In this document: in pieces, positions 8,595-17,623 of the stretch
Layout of the letters: the number at the start of each line of letters is the position of its first letter
How positions within the stretch are numbered: position 1 is the first letter of the stretch
NCBI RefSeq assembly: GCF_020736705.1
Contig: NZ_CP085990.1
Location: 2,852,001-2,916,000 of the forward strand
Length of the DNA: 64,000 bases
From: Psychrobacter sanguinis
GTDB taxonomy: Bacteria > Pseudomonadota > Gammaproteobacteria > Pseudomonadales > Moraxellaceae
Direction of reading: 5' to 3'
The notes under the pieces: generated by a model
What the model was told of the DNA's origin: nothing
Databases searched by the model: none
The model's input: only the letters and a program-made list of their open reading frames with translations
Translations under genes and position numbers: made by a program

Positions 8595-9293
8595 ATGTCT
8601 GCCATACAATCATTGTCTACGAAACCACTGAAGGTTGCTGTTTTAGTCTCAGGAAGCGGCAGCAACCTTCAGGTACTTATTGATGCCATGACATCAGGTA
8701 GCTTGCCTATCGAGATTGTCGGTGTGATTAGTAACGTCAAAGAAGCTTATGCAGTGACTCGTGCTGAGCAAGCGGGTATTGCTACTGCTGTGTTTTCTCA
8801 TATCACTGAAGGCGAAAATGCTGGCAAGCGCATGGGTATCAAAACCTTTGAGCGTCATGCTAGCGCCCAGCTGACTGAGTGGCAACCTGATTTAATAGTA
8901 TTGGCAGGGTTCATGCGGGTCCTAAGTGCTGACTTTATCAGTGCAGCACCGGCACCGATGATTAACTTGCACCCTTCTCTACTGCCTAAGTACAAAGGAT
9001 TAGATACTCACGCCCGCGTACTAGAATCTGATGATATTCATCATGGCTGTAGCGTCCATGTGGTGACCGCTGAGCTAGATGCCGGACAAGTGTTGGCACA
9101 GGCTTTATTGGCAATTAAACCTGAAGAAACTGCTGAGGCCCTACAAGCTCGAGTACAAAAGTTAGAACATCAAATACTGCCTTGGACTATTTTACTCATT
9201 GCTCAGGGCGTATTGGATCTTGAGAACTTACCGTCTCATGAAAATGCCAACTGCTTACCTGCGCTTCCTTATCAGCTATGGCTTGACAGTTAA
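8595..9293 (+). CDS. purN: Phosphoribosylglycinamide formyltransferase
   Basis: Third step of de novo purine synthesis: transfers a formyl group from 10-formyl-tetrahydrofolate to GAR. The 232-residue protein has the N-terminal VAVLVSGSGSNLQ loop that binds the phosphate of GAR and the catalytic Asn-His pair in MINLHPSLLPKYKG. The conserved Asp is in VTAELDAGQVLAQ. The reading frame is open upstream into purM, but the ATG at 8595, one base after the purM stop, fits the family N terminus. It is the second gene of purMN and ends before a strong bidirectional terminator. Confidence 0.97.
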   Translation: MSAIQSLSTKPLKVAVLVSGSGSNLQVLIDAMTSGSLPIEIVGVISNVKEAYAVTRAEQAGIATAVFSHITEGENAGKRMGIKTFERHASAQLTEWQPDLIVLAGFMRVLSADFISAAPAPMINLHPSLLPKYKGLDTHARVLESDDIHHGCSVHVVTAELDAGQVLAQALLAIKPEETAEALQARVQKLEHQILPWTILLIAQGVLDLENLPSHENANCLPALPYQLWLDS

Positions 9294-9358
9294 AAAGTTT
9301 TTACTATCTAATAGTTTAGCTTTAATAGTTTTAATATCCTTAATCGCTATTACCAATA

Positions 9359-9387
9359 AAAAGCCCAAGATTAGTCTTGGGCTTTTT
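9359..9387. terminator. Bidirectional terminator, purN / ABC ATPase
   Basis: AAAAGCCCAAGA - TTAG - TCTTGGGCTTTT forms a perfect 12-bp stem with A and T runs on both sides, between convergent genes. Confidence 0.92.
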
Positions 9388-9409
9388 CGTGTGTCATGAA
9401 TATTAAAAG

Positions 9410-10141
9410 TCAGTCTTGAATGGCCTTTAGTATTTGCTTTTTTAAAATAAGATACTGTTGACTGTCCAAAAACCCCTCCTCTTTGGGTATCTCAAAATGC
9501 TCAGTGAAATGGGCGGGTGTCCCCTTTAGCACATACAAGTGATTGGACAAATAAATGGCCTCATCTATGTCATGGGTAATAATCAGACAAGTTAAGCCTA
9601 GTCTTTTTTGTAGCTTACTAAACCAATGATACATTTCATCTTTGGTGACGAAATCCAGTGCTGAAAAAGGCTCATCAAGCAGCATAATTGGGTTGTCACT
9701 TAGATAAGTTCTCAACAACGCGGCACGTTGACGTTGACCCCCGGAGAGCGTTTGTGGGTATTGATGCTCTAGACCTTGCAGCCCAAAACTGGGCAATTGC
9801 GGATTTACAATATCTGCAATTTTTGCCTTACTGTATCCTTTTAAGGTTAGCGGCAGAGCAATGTTATCAAACACTGTTTTAAAAGGCAGCAGCAGGTCTT
9901 TTTGTAGCATATAGCCTACCGTTCCTGCCTGCCCTGTGGTTTCCACACCATTAATCCAGACTTCACCAGCCGTTGGAGTCAGCAGTCCTGCAGCAATATT
10001 AAATAATGTGGTTTTACCCACACCACTGGCCCCGACAATACTTACCACATCATTTTCAGCAATCGCCATATTCAAATTCTCAAATATAGGCTTTTGGTCA
10101 AAGGCATGGGTGATTGCTTTTAAAACAAGTAGCTTATCCAT
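9410..10141 (-). CDS. ABC transporter ATPase, thiamine-precursor (HMP-type) importer
   Basis: ATP-binding subunit of the importer encoded with the two genes upstream; ThiZ-like in context. In 243 residues the motifs run: Walker A GASGVGKTT (about 37-45), Q-loop in GYMLQKDLLLPF, signature LSGGQRQRAALLR, Walker B IMLLDEPFSALD and switch H in IITHDIDEA. This pattern belongs to the nitrate/taurine/thiamine-precursor subfamily. The ATG at 10141 lies 82 nt after the binding-protein gene with only a weak SD. Substrate is inferred from the neighbouring binding protein. Confidence 0.87.
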   Translation of the reverse strand: MDKLLVLKAITHAFDQKPIFENLNMAIAENDVVSIVGASGVGKTTLFNIAAGLLTPTAGEVWINGVETTGQAGTVGYMLQKDLLLPFKTVFDNIALPLTLKGYSKAKIADIVNPQLPSFGLQGLEHQYPQTLSGGQRQRAALLRTYLSDNPIMLLDEPFSALDFVTKDEMYHWFSKLQKRLGLTCLIITHDIDEAIYLSNHLYVLKGTPAHFTEHFEIPKEEGFLDSQQYLILKKQILKAIQD

Positions 10142-10223
10142 TATTCATAGCGCTCACATTATAGACGACTGGGTTAGAACCCATAGACACCATCTGCTCT
10201 AACTTTAAAACTCATTATTTAGA

Positions 10224-11246
10224 TTATAAATAATCGTTAGTGACACCTGCTTGAGGCGGTAATGGCTTTTCAATAAGACCTTGCTTATAAACCCAATCAT
10301 AGAATCTGTCCCAACGATTATAATCAAACTTACCCCATTCGCCATTGTCATCCAAATATTGGGTAGAGATATACTTCTGACTGGCTAAGGCCAATTCTTT
10401 ATTGGTCTCTGGCGCATACTTCACTAAAATATCTGCACTTTCTTCAGGATTTTTGGCTGCATACAAATAGCCTTTTTTCATGGCAGCTAAGGTTTTCTTA
10501 ACCAACTCTGGATTGGTTTCCAATAACTTATTATTGGTAATAATAACCGGGGCATAATAATCGAAAATGGGTTCATAATCTCTCAGAAAGAAGAAGTTAG
10601 TTTCCACATCTTGCATCTTGGCATGGATACCGTCCCAACCGTAATAAGCTAAGATATAATCAAACTGGTTCATACGTAACGCTACAGTCGCATCGGTAGC
10701 CTCGCCTGGAATTTTAACCAATTTATCACCTACAACGTGTGCCACAGTGGCATCATCAATGGGATCTTCCCAAGTTGAATAACGCTTGCCATTTAAATCT
10801 TTCGGTGACTTAGCTCCCAGTGACTTTAGCGACAATAGGCCTGCTGGGTTATGCTGCAAAATAGCTGCAACTGCTGTAATTGGCACCCCTTTCTCAAGCC
10901 TACTGGTCATATTTGGTTGGAAATAAATACCAAAATCAGCTCGATTATTGGCCACTAAGGTTGAGGCACTGTCCTCACTTGGCTGAACTATTTTTACATT
11001 TAAGCCCTGCTCTTTAAAATAGCCCTTCTCCTGTGCCACATAAAGACCGGTGTGATTGGTATTCGGTACCCAGTCCAAAGAAACCATGACGTCAGTTAGC
11101 TTATTATTCTCAGCCTTCGAATCGACCTTCGAGTCCTCTTTAGGCTGGCAAGCCATTAGACTTATTACCATCCCCATAAGTAGCAACAGTAATACCACTG
11201 AGTAGCTATGACCCGCCTTAAACCGATTTATACTAGAAATTGACAC
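10224..11246 (-). CDS. NMT1/THI5-like substrate-binding lipoprotein (ThiY-like)
   Basis: Extracytoplasmic solute receptor of the importer, anchored as a lipoprotein (SLMAC, C33). The mature domain is of the NMT1/THI5 type and begins VMVSLDWVPNTNHTGLYVAQEKGYFKEQGL, the pattern of bacterial proteins that bind pyrimidine precursors of thiamine (ThiY binds formylaminopyrimidine, FAMP). Further family-like segments are ADFGIYFQPNMTSRL, RYSTWEDPIDDA and ILAYYGWDGI. The start is GTG at 11246 with GAGG 7 nt upstream. It is 25 nt downstream of the permease gene. I saw no TPP riboswitch before the operon. Alternatives are another small aromatic or amine ligand. Confidence 0.85.
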   Translation of the reverse strand: MSISSINRFKAGHSYSVVLLLLLMGMVISLMACQPKEDSKVDSKAENNKLTDVMVSLDWVPNTNHTGLYVAQEKGYFKEQGLNVKIVQPSEDSASTLVANNRADFGIYFQPNMTSRLEKGVPITAVAAILQHNPAGLLSLKSLGAKSPKDLNGKRYSTWEDPIDDATVAHVVGDKLVKIPGEATDATVALRMNQFDYILAYYGWDGIHAKMQDVETNFFFLRDYEPIFDYYAPVIITNNKLLETNPELVKKTLAAMKKGYLYAAKNPEESADILVKYAPETNKELALASQKYISTQYLDDNGEWGKFDYNRWDRFYDWVYKQGLIEKPLPPQAGVTNDYL

Positions 11247-11271
11247 AATAAATCCTCGATAAAAAATAAAT

Positions 11272-12054
11272 TTATAAATAGTTATGTCTTAGCACTCTTC
11301 TTTCTAACCATTTAACAAACCCAATGAGTAAAATAGTTAAGAAACTAATCAAAAAAATCACCGCAAACATACTGTCTAAATCATAAGACTTACGCACTCG
11401 TGTCATGTACACCCCTAGTCCATAATAGCCGCCAAGCCATTCAGCAATTACGGCCGATATTAAAGCATACGACAGTGCTACTTTTAGCCCAGTAAAAAAA
11501 GATCCCATCGCTGAGGGTATTTTCAAATGACGGTATAGCTGATATTTTGACGCTTTTATTGATTTAAACAGATTCAAATGCTCGCGACTCACCGACTGAT
11601 AGCCATCTACCAGAGCAATGGTAATAGGAAAGAATACCGCCAAAATCACTAAAACCACTTTGGGCGTGATGCCATAGCCCAACCAAATAATAAGCAGCGG
11701 AGCAATAGCAATTGTAGGAATGGTCTGGTTCAATAAAATTATCGGGTAAATAAGCTCCTTCACCGTCTTTGACAAATCCATACATATGGATAGTACGAAG
11801 CTGATAACAAGGCCAATGGTAGTACCAATAAACGCAGTGATTAACGTATATTTAGCATGTTGCATTAACAAAGGAAAGTCGTCAATAAAGGCCTCAACAA
11901 TCTGTAATGGTGATGGCAATAAATAATCGGGTATAAATTGCATTGACACACAAATCTGCCAGATAGCTAATATCAAAATCACTAAAATATGACTTTTAAT
12001 AAGGCTAATAACTTGCCTGCTTACTTGGGGCCGTTTTTGGTTGCTTGTCATCAT
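11272..12054 (-). CDS. ABC transporter permease (ThiX-like)
   Basis: Inner-membrane permease of the same importer, BPD-transporter type with about six membrane segments. The EAA-like loop that contacts the ATPase is present near residues 165-185 (YQSVSREHLNLFKSIKASKYQLYRH region). The first possible in-frame codon is TTG at 12066, but GAGA lies 6 nt before the ATG at 12054, so I use the latter (260 residues). It is the first gene of the order permease, binding protein, ATPase. The family exports or imports nothing alone; direction follows from the receptor lipoprotein. Confidence 0.87.
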   Translation of the reverse strand: MMTSNQKRPQVSRQVISLIKSHILVILILAIWQICVSMQFIPDYLLPSPLQIVEAFIDDFPLLMQHAKYTLITAFIGTTIGLVISFVLSICMDLSKTVKELIYPIILLNQTIPTIAIAPLLIIWLGYGITPKVVLVILAVFFPITIALVDGYQSVSREHLNLFKSIKASKYQLYRHLKIPSAMGSFFTGLKVALSYALISAVIAEWLGGYYGLGVYMTRVRKSYDLDSMFAVIFLISFLTILLIGFVKWLERRVLRHNYL

Positions 12055-12251
12055 TAAAGGTCTCAAAAAAGCTTAGGGTCATTTACGACTATCAACAGAG
12101 TAATGATTAGAATTCTAGCAAAATAATCAAGCCGATGGCTCACTTTAAATTTTTTATTACTCTGTATCTAAATACTTTAGGGGTAGTTTAGGATTTAAAG
12201 TCTTTATATTCATTTTGCTATTCACTATATATCAATACCACTAACACGAAA

Positions 12252-12283
12252 AAAGCCCTTGGTAATTACTTACCAAGGGCTTT
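12252..12283 (-). terminator. Terminator of the succinate-semialdehyde dehydrogenase gene
   Basis: A perfect 14-bp stem (AAAGCCCTTGGTAA with TTACCAAGGGCTTT), TTAC loop and six T residues on the minus strand, 77 nt after the stop. Confidence 0.92.
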
Positions 12284-12359
12284 CATTTATGACAGAAAAA
12301 CTTACAAGTTAACTGCCATAAATTTTTATCCTACTCAAAGCTTATACAGGGATCAAAGC

Positions 12360-13757
12360 TTACGCAGGGGCTTTACCTACCACATGTAATGCTTTGATGT
12401 TAATAAACTCTTTGATACCAAAGCCGCCATGTTCACGGCCAAAGCCTGAGTCTTTAACACCACCAAATGGTAGGCCTGGCTGTACCAAACTATAACCATT
12501 GATATAAATCATACCGGTGTCAAAATATTTAGTTGCCAAACGAATTGCTTTGTCTTCATCTTTAGAGAATACACCACCGCCTAAACCATAACGGCTGTCA
12601 TTGGCAATACGGAAAGCATCTTTTTCATCTTTGGCACGAATTAACGAAGCAACAGGGCCGAATAGCTCGTCTTTATAGGCAGGTTGATCTTCAGAAATAT
12701 TTTCCAAAATAACTAAAGGCTGATAAGCGCCCTCTTTAGGTAGGCTATCATCTACATCACTGCTATAGGCAACTTTAGCACCCTTGTCGATACTTTCTTG
12801 CACTTGTTTTTGTAAGGTCTCGCGTTGCTGAGTACTAGACATAGGACCTACATCTGTCGTCTCCTGCATAGGGTCACCTACTTTATAGCCTTTGAACTTC
12901 TCAATAAGCAGTTCACGGAACTCGTCATAAACTGAGTCCACGACAATAAAACGTTTAGCGGCAACACAAGTTTCACCATTATTGTACAGTCGAGCATGAG
13001 CACAAGTCGTCGCAGCCAATTCTAAGTCGGCATCTTCTAATACGATAAACGCATCGTTTGAACCCAGTTCCATCACCGTTTTCTTCAGAACTTTAGCCGC
13101 TTGTTGAGCAACCACAGCCCCTGCTTTATCACTACCCGTTAGCGTCACACCACGAATTTTGTTATTGGCAATTATTTGCTCTGATTGGTCATGGCTAATA
13201 ATTAAAGTTCTAAATAGATCATTTGGTAAATCAGACTCATGTAGAATCTTTTCAATTAATAGACCAGAACCTGTTACGTTAGCCGCATGCTTCAATAAAA
13301 TAGCATTACCCGCCATTAAGTTAGCGATGGTATAGCGGAAAACCTGATAGGCAGGATAGTTCCAAGGCTGAATACCATAGATAATACCAATTGGCTGATA
13401 AGTGATAATACCTTTTTCAAGACCTTCAAGATCACGCTCATCATCTGCTAATGCAGCGACGCCATTAGCGGCCGTATAATCACAAATGCTCTTACAAAGA
13501 TCTACTTCTTGTAGGCTATGCTCGTAAGTCTTACCACGCTCCTCAGTCATTAAGCGAGCCAAATCTTCTTTATGCTCAATTAGTTTATCACCAATTGAAG
13601 TAATCACTTTAGCTCTCTCTTCATGCGAGGTTTCGCGCCATTGTAAAAAGGCTTGATGAGAGGCTTCAATAATTTTATTAACCTCCGCATCACTCATATA
13701 ATTATATGATTTGATTTCTTTACCTGTTGCTGGGTTTATAGTTGTTATATCTGACAT
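12360..13757 (-). CDS. Succinate-semialdehyde dehydrogenase (Sad/YneI type)
   Basis: Aldehyde dehydrogenase oxidising succinate semialdehyde to succinate, feeding 4-aminobutyrate-type breakdown into the TCA cycle. The 465-residue protein shows N133 in IQPWNYP, the general base E230 in VMELGSNDAF and nucleophile C264 in NNGETCVAAKRF. The C-terminal LPFGGVKDSGFGREHG is typical of the class. The GSNDAFIVL context and length match the shorter YneI/Sad type (about 462) better than GabD (about 482). AAGGA precedes the ATG. It stands alone; no gabT or transporter is next to it. Exact aldehyde and cofactor (NAD or NADP) are inferred from family. Confidence 0.87.
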   Translation of the reverse strand: MSDITTINPATGKEIKSYNYMSDAEVNKIIEASHQAFLQWRETSHEERAKVITSIGDKLIEHKEDLARLMTEERGKTYEHSLQEVDLCKSICDYTAANGVAALADDERDLEGLEKGIITYQPIGIIYGIQPWNYPAYQVFRYTIANLMAGNAILLKHAANVTGSGLLIEKILHESDLPNDLFRTLIISHDQSEQIIANNKIRGVTLTGSDKAGAVVAQQAAKVLKKTVMELGSNDAFIVLEDADLELAATTCAHARLYNNGETCVAAKRFIVVDSVYDEFRELLIEKFKGYKVGDPMQETTDVGPMSSTQQRETLQKQVQESIDKGAKVAYSSDVDDSLPKEGAYQPLVILENISEDQPAYKDELFGPVASLIRAKDEKDAFRIANDSRYGLGGGVFSKDEDKAIRLATKYFDTGMIYINGYSLVQPGLPFGGVKDSGFGREHGGFGIKEFINIKALHVVGKAPA

Positions 13758-14068
13758 ATTGTTATCCTTATAGCTTGTGCTATTTATCGTATTTGAGTTT
13801 TTGTTATCTATCTTTCAATACACTCTATCAATACGCTGCTCTATGCGCCTTTAAGGCACTTATTACAGTACTGGTTAAAGTGCCAGTCTTGCTAAAATCT
13901 TTGTTCTTCCTTATTGGCTTAATCTTTTAATACTCCACTCCACTTAAAGAGTGGTTGCCAACTTAGAGATTAATAGCATAACAGGTGCAGACGCTCTAAC
14001 CTTTGTACGGATGTAAATAACTGTCATCGATATGTTAAAACAACTTAACGGATAATCCCTTGATTTAA
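13758..14068. other. Intergenic region between SSADH and LysR genes
   Basis: 311 bp. Two weak hairpins are visible: GGCACTT/AAGTGCC at 13855-13884 and CCACTC/GAGTGG at 13935-13954. Neither has a proper T tract. Either could end transcription of the LysR gene; nothing else stands out. Confidence 0.4.
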
Positions 14069-15058
14069 TTAGAATAAATGACTAATCATTGGGATTTCAT
14101 CTTCATTGGTTTCTTCATCCGCCACAACTTGACGTGCCACATGCATAATCAACTGACGTAACCATCTATGTGCTGGGTGATGTTGCAATAAAGGTGACCA
14201 AGCCATGGTCAGCTCAAATTCTGGAATAAAAAACGGTGGCTCTTTGAGTACAATACTATCGTTATTGGCCTGCATACGTGCTACACGTGTTGGTAAAGTC
14301 GCAATCAAGTCTTTGTTAGCGGCTAACATGGCGGGCATCTGATAATGGCGGGTAAAGACACTGATTTGACGTTTTTGACCCAAACGTTGCAACGCCTGAT
14401 CAATAGAGCCTAGACCACCTGATTTATCAGGGTTTACCCCAAAACCTACGCCCATGCCTGTTTTAGACACCCAAACATGTTGTGCTTTAAGGTAGTTTTT
14501 TAAATTAAAGCGATTAACGTAAGGACTTTCGGCTGACAACAAACAACTGAACGTATCTCTCCATACCAAAACTTGGTGGAAGCTCTGCGGAATCTCATTG
14601 AATCGGTTAATGGCCAAGTCAACTCTTCCCTGCTCCATGTCACGATAGGACACATCTGAAGGTGTCAAAAAGTCCAAAATAACATTTGGTGCTTCCGAGC
14701 GTAATGCCTTAACCAAGCGCGGAACTAAAGTAGCTTCGGCATAGTCAGACGTCATGATTCTAAATACACGTGAGGTGGTATAAGGTCTGAATTCAGTACG
14801 GGGTTCTAACAACTGGCTCAGCTCCGCTAAAATTTCACGGACTCGAGGTTGTAGCTCTAATGCGCGTTCTGTCGGTGTCATTCCTTCAGAAGAACGCACC
14901 AATAAAGGATCATTAAACAGCTTACGTAAACGGCGTAGGATATTACTCATAGCAGGCTGAGTGATTCCTAACTGTTCAGCAGCGCGAGTAACATTTTTTT
15001 CACGCAATAGCACGTCTAAATTGACCAATAAATTTAAATCGACCCTTTGTAAATTCAT
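14069..15058 (-). CDS. LysR-type transcriptional regulator (NodD/LeuO-like)
   Basis: DNA-binding regulator with an N-terminal winged helix-turn-helix (residues about 5-65: DLNLLVNLDVLLREKNVTRAAEQLG, then TQPAMSNILRRLRKLFNDPLLVR) and a C-terminal effector domain from about 90. The opening MNLQRVDLNLLVNLDVLL and VTRAA...TQPAMS pattern is that of the NodD/LeuO/SyrM branch. An acidic tail ends the protein. GAGAG lies just before the ATG. It is transcribed divergently from isocitrate lyase across 703 bp with operator-like repeats, so aceA is a natural candidate target, but the effector and targets cannot be read from the sequence. Confidence 0.88.
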   Translation of the reverse strand: MNLQRVDLNLLVNLDVLLREKNVTRAAEQLGITQPAMSNILRRLRKLFNDPLLVRSSEGMTPTERALELQPRVREILAELSQLLEPRTEFRPYTTSRVFRIMTSDYAEATLVPRLVKALRSEAPNVILDFLTPSDVSYRDMEQGRVDLAINRFNEIPQSFHQVLVWRDTFSCLLSAESPYVNRFNLKNYLKAQHVWVSKTGMGVGFGVNPDKSGGLGSIDQALQRLGQKRQISVFTRHYQMPAMLAANKDLIATLPTRVARMQANNDSIVLKEPPFFIPEFELTMAWSPLLQHHPAHRWLRQLIMHVARQVVADEETNEDEIPMISHLF

Positions 15059-15761
15059 AAAACTCTCTGTAATTTGTACCGCAACAATGGCTCTATGTTA
15101 AACAACTGCTAAGTTTGATTCTGCGCTAATGGGAAATAAAAGTCATAGCAAAGAAACAAAACTCACAAAATATTAAAAATTATTGGTAATCAGTTTATTA
15201 ACGCTATAGAACTTCGAGCGAGTGATTTTTAACAATAAAAATAATTGGATGACTGGATAAATCTATTACTTTAATAATCGTTGAATTATTTTGGTAAGCA
15301 TTTAAAGGCGTTATTAAAAGGTTGACTAAGTTTGGTACCTAACCCTGATTCAATCACACTCAAACCTTTCCTGTTTTAAGTGGTTATGCTCCCAAAAAAA
15401 GACCATAAACAGCCCCCAAGCCTTTCTATCTATTGTACTATAATTTAAATAAATACCCAAGATAACCTTCATAAACTAGATAAATTCAGGTAATGTGGTT
15501 ATAGTGATTAGCAAGTGTTAAGGGCAAGTGTTATTACACTACAATTTAAGTCAATCTGAATTGACCTTTTGGAAGATTGTAAGACTGGCTTTAGAAACAA
15601 ACATTTACAACAAATTAAACTATATATTGAGGTTATTGCTAACTTAGTCTTGACCTCGTATTAGAAAGTGAATTAAATAAAAACTTCTTTAGTTTTAAAC
15701 ATAAACAAAATAATAGAAGCATTTATTTCACCTCACCCATCCTCAATCAAGGAGACAATTG
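15059..15761. promoter_or_regulatory. Long divergent regulatory region, LysR gene / aceA
   Basis: 703 bp with no credible gene. Near aceA are a direct repeat of GCAAGTGTTA (15511-15520 and 15524-15533, 13-bp period), a dyad AGTGT-N4-ACACT (15527-15540) and a dyad GTCAAT-N4-ATTGAC (15550-15565). A possible promoter follows: TTGACC (15650-15655), 17 bp, TTAAAT (15673-15678). The half near the LysR gene shows no clear element. Confidence 0.5.
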
Positions 15762-17345
15762 ATGTCAACTTATAAATCAGCTATTGACCATATCCGTGAA
15801 ATTAAAGCAAAACATGGCAACTGGCAGAATATCAGCGAAACTGATGCTGCACGTATGATGGTTCAAAACCGTTTTAAAACTGGTCTTGATATCGCTAAAT
15901 ATACTGCTGCTATTATGCGTAAAGATATGGCAGAGTATGATGCAGACACTTCTAAGTACACTCAGTCTCTAGGTGCATGGCATGGTTTCGTTGCACAACA
16001 AACTATGTACGCTAAGAAAAAGTACTTCGGTACTACTGCTAAAACTTACATCTACCTATCAGGTTGGATGGTAGCAGCACTTCGTTCAGAGCTTGGTCCA
16101 TTACCTGACCAATCAATGCACGAAAAAACAACTGTACCTCAATTGATTGAAGAGATCTATACGTTCTTACGTCAAGCTGATGCTAAAGTATTAAACGACT
16201 ACTTCCGTGAGCTAAATGCTGCTAAAGAAGCTGGTCAAGATACTACTGAAATCGAAGAAAAAATCAATAACTTTGATTCACACGTTGTACCAATTATTGC
16301 TGATATCGACGCAGGTTTCGGTAACGAAGAAGCGACTTACCTTTTAACTAAAGCAATGATTGAAGCCGGTGCTTGTGCTATCCAAGTTGAAAACCAAGTA
16401 TCAGACGCTAAACAGTGTGGTCACCAAGCTGGTAAAGTAACTGTACCGCATGAAGACTTCATCTCTAAGCTAAACGCTATTCGTTATGCTTTCCTAGAGC
16501 TTGGTGTTGACGACGGTGTTATCGTTGCTCGTACTGACTCTGAAGGTGCATCATTAACTCAGAAGATCCCAGTATCTGAAGAGCCCGGTGATTTAGCTTC
16601 TCAATACATTGACTTCATCGACGTTGAAGAAATCGATATCGCTGATGCTAAAGAAAACGACGTGCTATTGAAGCGTGACGGTAAACTAGTTCGCCCAGTT
16701 CGTCTAGCTAACGGTCTATATCAATTCCGCGAAGAAACTAACATTGACCGTGTTGTACTTGACTGTGTAACTGCTCTAGAAAACGGTGCTGATCTACTAT
16801 GGATCGAAACACCTACTCCAGATGTTGAACACATCAAAATGATGGTTGATCGTATTAAAGAGAAGCAACCAAAAGCTAAGCTTGTATACAACAACAGCCC
16901 ATCATTCAACTGGACTCTAAACTTCCGTAAGCAAATTATCGCTAAGTGGGAAGAAGAAGGTAAAGATGTATCAGCATACGATAAGAACAACTTAATGAGT
17001 GCTGATTATGATGGTACTGATTTAGACGCTGCTGCTGACGAAGCTGCTCGTAACTTCCAACGTGATGCGTCACGTGAAGCGGGTGTATTCCATCACTTAA
17101 TCACTCTACCTACTTACCACACTACAGCACTTAGCGTTCACGAACTTGCTAAAGGCTACTTTGGTGAAGATGGTATGCTTGCTTATGCTGCTGGCGTACA
17201 ACGTAAAGAAATCCGTGAAGGTATCTCTTGCGTTAAGCACCAAGCAATGGCTGGTTCAGACTTAGGTGATGATCACAAAGAAATTTTCTCTGGTGATATG
17301 GCACTTAAAGCTGGTGGCGAGAAAAACACAATGAACCAGTTCTAA
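15762..17345 (+). CDS. aceA: Isocitrate lyase, long-form
   Basis: First enzyme of the glyoxylate shunt: splits isocitrate into succinate and glyoxylate, allowing growth on acetate and fatty acids. The 527-residue length matches the long Pseudomonas/Moraxellaceae-type enzymes (about 531) rather than E. coli AceA (434). Metal-binding Asp residues are in IIADIDAGFGNEE (D181, D183). The catalytic segment is DAKQCGHQAGK with C219. NNSPSFNW is also present. The ATG at 15762 has AAGGAG 7 nt upstream; a TTG directly before it is not needed. Codons are strongly biased towards a small preferred set, unlike many neighbours, suggesting high expression. Malate synthase is not in the window. Confidence 0.97.
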   Translation: MSTYKSAIDHIREIKAKHGNWQNISETDAARMMVQNRFKTGLDIAKYTAAIMRKDMAEYDADTSKYTQSLGAWHGFVAQQTMYAKKKYFGTTAKTYIYLSGWMVAALRSELGPLPDQSMHEKTTVPQLIEEIYTFLRQADAKVLNDYFRELNAAKEAGQDTTEIEEKINNFDSHVVPIIADIDAGFGNEEATYLLTKAMIEAGACAIQVENQVSDAKQCGHQAGKVTVPHEDFISKLNAIRYAFLELGVDDGVIVARTDSEGASLTQKIPVSEEPGDLASQYIDFIDVEEIDIADAKENDVLLKRDGKLVRPVRLANGLYQFREETNIDRVVLDCVTALENGADLLWIETPTPDVEHIKMMVDRIKEKQPKAKLVYNNSPSFNWTLNFRKQIIAKWEEEGKDVSAYDKNNLMSADYDGTDLDAAADEAARNFQRDASREAGVFHHLITLPTYHTTALSVHELAKGYFGEDGMLAYAAGVQRKEIREGISCVKHQAMAGSDLGDDHKEIFSGDMALKAGGEKNTMNQF

Positions 17346-17380
17346 GACCTCTTTATAAAAGAAGCTTAGTACTATCATTA

Positions 17381-17415
17381 AAAAAACGCTCTAACTTCGG
17401 TTAGGGCGTTTTTTT
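17381..17415 (+). terminator. aceA terminator
   Basis: AACGCTCTAAC - TTCG - GTTAGGGCGTT forms an 11-bp stem capped by a stable UUCG tetraloop and followed by seven T residues, 36 nt after the stop codon. Confidence 0.95.
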
Positions 17416-17623
17416 GTGTCTTTAAAATAACTGTTTATGTTCTACTCTTGCTTTGAGCACCTGTGTCATAAATATGCAACTCTAATAAGCTTGTCTTTAT
17501 TAGACACATATCTTAGGATATGGGATATAGTTGAAGTTAAAATATTCTTAATTTCTTCTCTTTATAAATTTAAATAATTACAAATACTTAGACCTAATTT
17601 TCATAGATTATTGAAGGACCGTC

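Noticed and set aside
9199..9399. Small open frame at the purN end
   Set aside because: It overlaps purN, runs into the terminator and shows no family; a small hydrophobic protein is possible but unsupported.
12055..12240. TPP riboswitch before the ABC importer
   Set aside because: The conserved cores expected for this riboswitch are not present in either half of the leader.
3214..12283. Shared AAAGCCC...GGGCTTT stems as an uptake-signal family
   Set aside because: Three terminators share the stem base, but the inner stems differ and such GC-rich bases next to A/T runs are usual for terminators; no common 9-12-mer was found.
13742..13930. 62-codon open frame upstream of the SSADH gene
   Set aside because: Tyr/Leu/Cys-rich product, overlaps the SSADH start antisense and has no SD.
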